Source: Flammeovirgaceae bacterium UBA7330 (lineage in GTDB: Bacteria; Bacteroidota; Bacteroidia; Cytophagales; Cyclobacteriaceae). From it: a stretch of 64,000 nt of DNA. The notes below the pieces were generated by a model. The model made no database searches. It saw nothing but the letters and a program-made list of their open reading frames with translations, and was not told where the DNA came from. Made by a program: the position numbers and the translations under genes. The stretch is from positions 980,639 through 1,044,638 of the forward strand of contig DKPQ01000017.1 in the NCBI GenBank assembly GCA_002471275.1. Direction: 5' to 3'. Shown piece by piece: positions 60,569 to 64,000 of the stretch (position 1 is its first letter; each line of letters begins with the position of its first letter).

Positions 60569-62539
60569 ATGAGATGTTTCTATGAAAACAGAATAGCAGA
60601 CTTTATCACTGAATCAACAAGTGAGATCATTGGTAAGATTGTTCTGAATAGTGGGTTTGCAGATGAAACAACTCAAAAACGAGCCTGGGAAGTTGAGATC
60701 GAACTGCTGAAAGACTCTCTGTCCTCAATACAAGCTGGAAACATCTATTTCGAGTTTTCAGTACCCCGAATGGGATCAAGAATTGATGTAGTGCTATCCA
60801 TCAATGGTATTCTCTTTGTTATAGAATTTAAGGTAGGGGCGAAGGACTTTTTAAGCAGCTACTATGATCAGGTATTTGATTATGCACTCGACCTAAAGAA
60901 CTTTCATGAGTCATCGCATGACCTGGTTATCGCTCCGGTTGCAGTTTCCACTGAAGCAGAAGATCAAGTCATAGCCTTGCAGATGACCCCTCATAAGGAC
61001 AAGGTTTATTATCCTGTGCACATATCGGGACAACAGGTTTCGGAGCTTATCCAGCTTATGCTGAAAGACAATAAACCTTCAAATCATCTAGAAAATTGGT
61101 CCAAAGGGCGATATGCACCAACACCAACCATCATCGAAGCGGCAAAAAGTTTATACAATGATCACTCGGTTGAAGAGATATCGAGATCGGACGCTTCGGC
61201 CAAAAACTTGAGAGAGACCAGTAAAAAGATTGAAGAAATCATAGAACATGCTAAATCTAATCATGAGAAGGCTATATGTTTTGTGACTGGTGTTCCTGGA
61301 GCTGGTAAGACCCTGGTGGGGCTAAACATTGCCACACAGCATTCCAGAAAGGATACTCAAGCCAGTAGTGTGTTTCTTTCCGGCAATGGGCCTTTGGTAG
61401 CTATCCTTAGAGAGGCACTAACCAGAGATCGTGTCAAGCGGGAAAAAGAAAAGGGAAAAAAGATCAAAAAGGGTCAGGTGTTGAGTCAGGTAAAAGCATT
61501 CATACAAAATGTTCACCATTATCGAGATGAATACTTATTGGATGCACAGGCTCCATATGACCATGTAGCAATCTTTGATGAAGCTCAGCGGGCATGGAAC
61601 TTGGAACAAACGAAAGCCTTTATGAAGTCCAAGAAGAACAAGCCTGATTTTAATTTTTCAGAGCCCGAATTCCTGATTTCTTGCCTGGATAGACATAAAG
61701 ATTGGGCAGTGATTGTCTGCTTGGTAGGGGGTGGCCAGGAAATCAATACCGGAGAAGCAGGTATTAGTGAATGGATTGAGTCTTTGAACCGATCTTACCC
61801 AGATTGGAGTATTTATATTTCTGATAGGTTAACCGATAAAGAATATGCAGCCGGGAAGTCATTGGAAATGCTTTCAACCCATAAGTCAGTAGATTTCAGT
61901 ACAAGCCTTCACCTATCTGTTTCATTAAGATCTTTTCGAGCAGAAAGATTGTCAGATTTCGTAAAGTGTGTCTTAGACCTTGAGGCTGATCAAGCCAAAG
62001 ATCAGTATCAATATTTTGAAGATAGATATCCTTTGCTACTGACTAGAGATCTGCAGAAAGCCAAATACTGGCTGAAAGAGCAGGCAAGGGGATCTGAACG
62101 ATACGGGATGATTGTGTCCTCTCAGGCTGAACGATTGAAGCCCTATGCAATCGATGTTAAGTCTCCAATACAACCAATCCATTGGTTCTTAAATGACAAA
62201 AGAGATGTCCGCTCGTCATATTATATGGAATCTGTAGCAACGGAATTTCATGTCCAGGGCCTTGAGTTAGACTGGACCTGTGTCTGTTGGGATGGTGATT
62301 TGAGATTTGTCAATGATACCTGGAAAGGGAATTCATTCAGAGGAGACAAATGGCAAAATATCAATAAGCTAAGCAGGCAAAAGTATTTGTTGAATGCCTA
62401 TCGGGTACTACTTACGAGGGCCCGACAAGGTATGATCATCTTTATTCCCAAGGGAAACGAATCTGACCATACACGATTGCCCTCATTCTATGATGGCACC
62501 TATGAGTACTTATTAAAATGTGGTATTAAAGAGATTTAA
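60569..62539 (+). CDS. PD-(D/E)XK nuclease fused to DUF2075/Schlafen-like helicase
   Basis: A 656-residue cytoplasmic protein. The N-terminal nuclease-like domain has D73 (RIDVVLSI), E86 and K88 (FVIEFKVG), the PD-(D/E)XK core. The helicase-like part (about 220-656) is DUF2075/SLFN-g3-type with Walker A FVTGVPGAGKTLVG (near 237-250), Walker B FDEAQRAW (D337, E338), and a C-terminal segment LTRARQGMIIF of superfamily 1. Such fusions commonly sit in restriction and antiphage islands, though a defence role here is inference. The next gene, 216 bases away, is a zinc-ribbon protein of unknown function. Confidence 0.82.
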   Translation: MRCFYENRIADFITESTSEIIGKIVLNSGFADETTQKRAWEVEIELLKDSLSSIQAGNIYFEFSVPRMGSRIDVVLSINGILFVIEFKVGAKDFLSSYYDQVFDYALDLKNFHESSHDLVIAPVAVSTEAEDQVIALQMTPHKDKVYYPVHISGQQVSELIQLMLKDNKPSNHLENWSKGRYAPTPTIIEAAKSLYNDHSVEEISRSDASAKNLRETSKKIEEIIEHAKSNHEKAICFVTGVPGAGKTLVGLNIATQHSRKDTQASSVFLSGNGPLVAILREALTRDRVKREKEKGKKIKKGQVLSQVKAFIQNVHHYRDEYLLDAQAPYDHVAIFDEAQRAWNLEQTKAFMKSKKNKPDFNFSEPEFLISCLDRHKDWAVIVCLVGGGQEINTGEAGISEWIESLNRSYPDWSIYISDRLTDKEYAAGKSLEMLSTHKSVDFSTSLHLSVSLRSFRAERLSDFVKCVLDLEADQAKDQYQYFEDRYPLLLTRDLQKAKYWLKEQARGSERYGMIVSSQAERLKPYAIDVKSPIQPIHWFLNDKRDVRSSYYMESVATEFHVQGLELDWTCVCWDGDLRFVNDTWKGNSFRGDKWQNINKLSRQKYLLNAYRVLLTRARQGMIIFIPKGNESDHTRLPSFYDGTYEYLLKCGIKEI

Positions 62540-62755
62540 ATGAACATGGAATCAAAGACTGTTTGTGACTACTTTTTTGGCACTACTCTCGAAAGAGGAA
62601 TCAACATGTTGCATTGAGAGATGTTGGTCAGTAGGGAAGGAGAGTGGCAAATGTGTGCGATTAAGATAAAGCTGGATAAAGTTCATTTTTATTAAATTAC
62701 CTAAAGCGTTAACTACTAATGAATTAGATTTATAGGATTTATAATTCACCTACCT

Positions 62756-63889
62756 ATGAAAATAACTTGCCGCAGCTGTCAAAATACCCTCAGTGAAAAC
62801 GCCATATTTTGTGGTAAATGTGGAACTAGACAAAAATGTTCTAGTTGTTCAGAACGATTAAGTCTAAATGCCAAATTTTGTGAAGCATGTGGAGCTAAAG
62901 TGGAAGATTTGAACACCTCAACGGAATCAACAGCGAAAAACAAAATTATCTATAAGGAAGATGCTCAAGGTCGAACATTTGAGGCAGAATTTACTGATCA
63001 TGTTGGAAAAGATATAACGGACTCATGGGGGAAAATATTGATTGCTAAGCAGTTAACTAGCGGAACTGGAAGTAATTCCGACATCAACAAAGAGTCAAAT
63101 ATAGATTTGGAAGATGCTGAAATTCAAGAGGTTGAAGAGGTAATTTCTGAAAAGGAGAACTCACAAATGGATCAGTTACCATCATTGGAAACAGTCGCAT
63201 TAAAGAATCTTGGAAATAGTGAGTCTGAGTGGATTGTCGTTTACGCATTTTACATGCTTCAACAAGGTAAAAAGACTTTTACAAGGCAGGATGTTATTGA
63301 TATCTATGAAAAGACTAAACGAAAGACGACCGTCCGAATGAAAAATCTGTCTGCTTATATAACAGCTGTTGTAAAAGCTGATTACATCAGTAAGCTAAAT
63401 GAAACAGATTATTCTATTCTAGAAAAAGGTATCAACAAAGCTAAAGAAGTAATATCCAGAACTAGCAGCTCAAGTTCCAAACCGCAAAAATCAGCTACAA
63501 AAAAAGCACCTACAAAGTCAGTCAAAACCCCAAAATCCAATACAAAGTCAAAGACAAGTGCAAAGAGTATTATTCAAGAAAAGTTTGATGCGCACAGTAA
63601 AAAGAAAACATTAAAACAATTATTTGATGAAAAACAACCTGGGAGTAACACTGGCAAAAGAATTCTTACGATTGCCTATTATTTAAGTAACTTCCTTGGA
63701 TTTGAAAGCTTTTCAGATGGGAACATTGATTATGCATACAGAGCTCTAAAACTGGATAAAAGACCCAAACATTTGAGACAACAGATCACAAATTTTAAAA
63801 ATAATAATGCTTGGTTTGAAGAAGCTGAAGATGGGAAATGGCGACTGTCAAGAAATGGTGAGATATATGTAGAGGATAATTTTGCATAA
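62756..63889 (+). CDS. Double zinc-ribbon protein with a basic linker
   Basis: A 377-residue protein with two N-terminal zinc ribbons: C5/C8-C19/C22 and C28/C31-C42/C45. A helical domain follows (about 140-235, SEWIVVYAFYMLQQGKKTFTRQDV), then a Lys/Ser/Thr-rich linker (about 240-290) and a C-terminal winged-helix-like domain (about 300-377, RILTIAYYLSNFLGFESFSDG). It resembles uncharacterised proteins in defence-like neighbourhoods; no catalytic motif is seen, so a nucleic-acid or protein-binding role is likelier. Confidence 0.78.
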   Translation: MKITCRSCQNTLSENAIFCGKCGTRQKCSSCSERLSLNAKFCEACGAKVEDLNTSTESTAKNKIIYKEDAQGRTFEAEFTDHVGKDITDSWGKILIAKQLTSGTGSNSDINKESNIDLEDAEIQEVEEVISEKENSQMDQLPSLETVALKNLGNSESEWIVVYAFYMLQQGKKTFTRQDVIDIYEKTKRKTTVRMKNLSAYITAVVKADYISKLNETDYSILEKGINKAKEVISRTSSSSSKPQKSATKKAPTKSVKTPKSNTKSKTSAKSIIQEKFDAHSKKKTLKQLFDEKQPGSNTGKRILTIAYYLSNFLGFESFSDGNIDYAYRALKLDKRPKHLRQQITNFKNNNAWFEEAEDGKWRLSRNGEIYVEDNFA

Positions 63890-63890
63890 A

Positions 63891-63977
63891 ATGAGTTCTC
63901 TGGAAAATTTCGTTAAAAGAGTTCCGGATTTCTATCAAATGACGAGTTCTCAACAATTAGACTTCTTGTCCTATTAG
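63891..63977 (+). pseudogene. Broken or partial small ORF at the right edge
   Basis: From ATG at 63891 the frame reads SSLENFVKRVPDFYQMTSSQ and continues for 28 codons before a TAG at 63975. In another frame the sequence then continues without a stop to the edge (LLGLYGLSGC). This looks like a gene cut by a frameshift, or an intact gene disrupted near its start. The window ends before it can be judged. Confidence 0.3.
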
Positions 63978-64000
63978 GCCTCTATGGTCTAAGCGGGTGT

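Overview
The window looks like chromosomal DNA of a marine-type member of the Bacteroidota, most likely Cytophagales. The evidence is two large surface proteins ending in type IX secretion (T9SS) C-terminal sorting domains, a TAnnTTTG-type promoter, 7TMR-DISM signalling, DUF4956/CotH genes and a CHRD lipoprotein. I saw no rRNA, tRNA, CRISPR array, transposase or phage structural gene. Most of the sequence reads as ordinary chromosome. Accessory character is concentrated around 44-48 kb and 52-64 kb, where short intergenic repeats, truncated genes, a toxin-antitoxin pair and a defence-like helicase/nuclease occur.

Layout. 0-6.2 kb: 3' part of pbpC (peptidoglycan synthase), then a complex II operon (membrane subunit, flavoprotein, iron-sulfur protein) with a small TPR-like gene. 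6.3-11.3 kb: a PAQR/hemolysin III membrane protein, a Tat-exported Gfo/Idh/MocA oxidoreductase, and a sulfur operon (sulfide:quinone oxidoreductase-like, TusE/DsrC-like, DsrE2-like) preceded by two palindromes, one of Crp/Fnr type. 11.4-16.9 kb: a membrane-anchored unknown, NhaA, the MlaE-MlaF-MlaD lipid transport operon and a SPOR-like protein. 17-30.3 kb: a secreted TPR-CHAT protease-like protein converging on an ECF sigma factor and a membrane-anchored TPR anti-sigma-like protein, with a 2975-residue T9SS cargo diverging from the sigma operon.

30.4-34.3 kb: an EcKinase-like phosphotransferase overlapping an inositol-phosphatase family gene, a DUF3267 metalloprotease, and three tandem cold-shock genes behind a long structured leader. 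34.4-38.8 kb: a CotH lipoprotein followed by a tightly coupled DUF4956-HlyD-TolC set that may form an envelope-spanning assembly. 39.3-44.2 kb: a 7TMR-DISM sensor with a C-terminal helix-turn-helix, divergent from an FG-GAP/MBG T9SS protein. Its gene ends in the same twin-hairpin structure as the giant gene. 44.2-48.3 kb: repeat-rich DNA, a CHRD lipoprotein, a 5'-truncated cadherin-like gene, a secreted unknown behind a near-perfect sigma-54 promoter, and a small 3'-truncated lipoprotein. 48.4-52.1 kb: VanX-like dipeptidase, DUF2306, YARHG lipoprotein, L,D-transpeptidase and FKBP isomerase. 52.7-57.7 kb: NadR/PnuC NAD salvage, a ParDE pair bracketed by direct repeats, a GreA/GreB-family factor and an ABC-F ATPase with a degenerate second site. 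58.4-64 kb: a membrane protein with a secreted gluzincin-like peptidase, then a PD-(D/E)XK-DUF2075 helicase, a double zinc-ribbon protein and a broken ORF at the edge.

The most promising possible new systems are the TPR-CHAT/anti-sigma/sigma/giant-surface-protein locus, the CotH-DUF4956-HlyD-TolC locus, the complex II with a Cys/His-rich membrane subunit, and the right-edge helicase-nuclease neighbourhood. All assignments come from motif and family recognition by eye; no database search was run.
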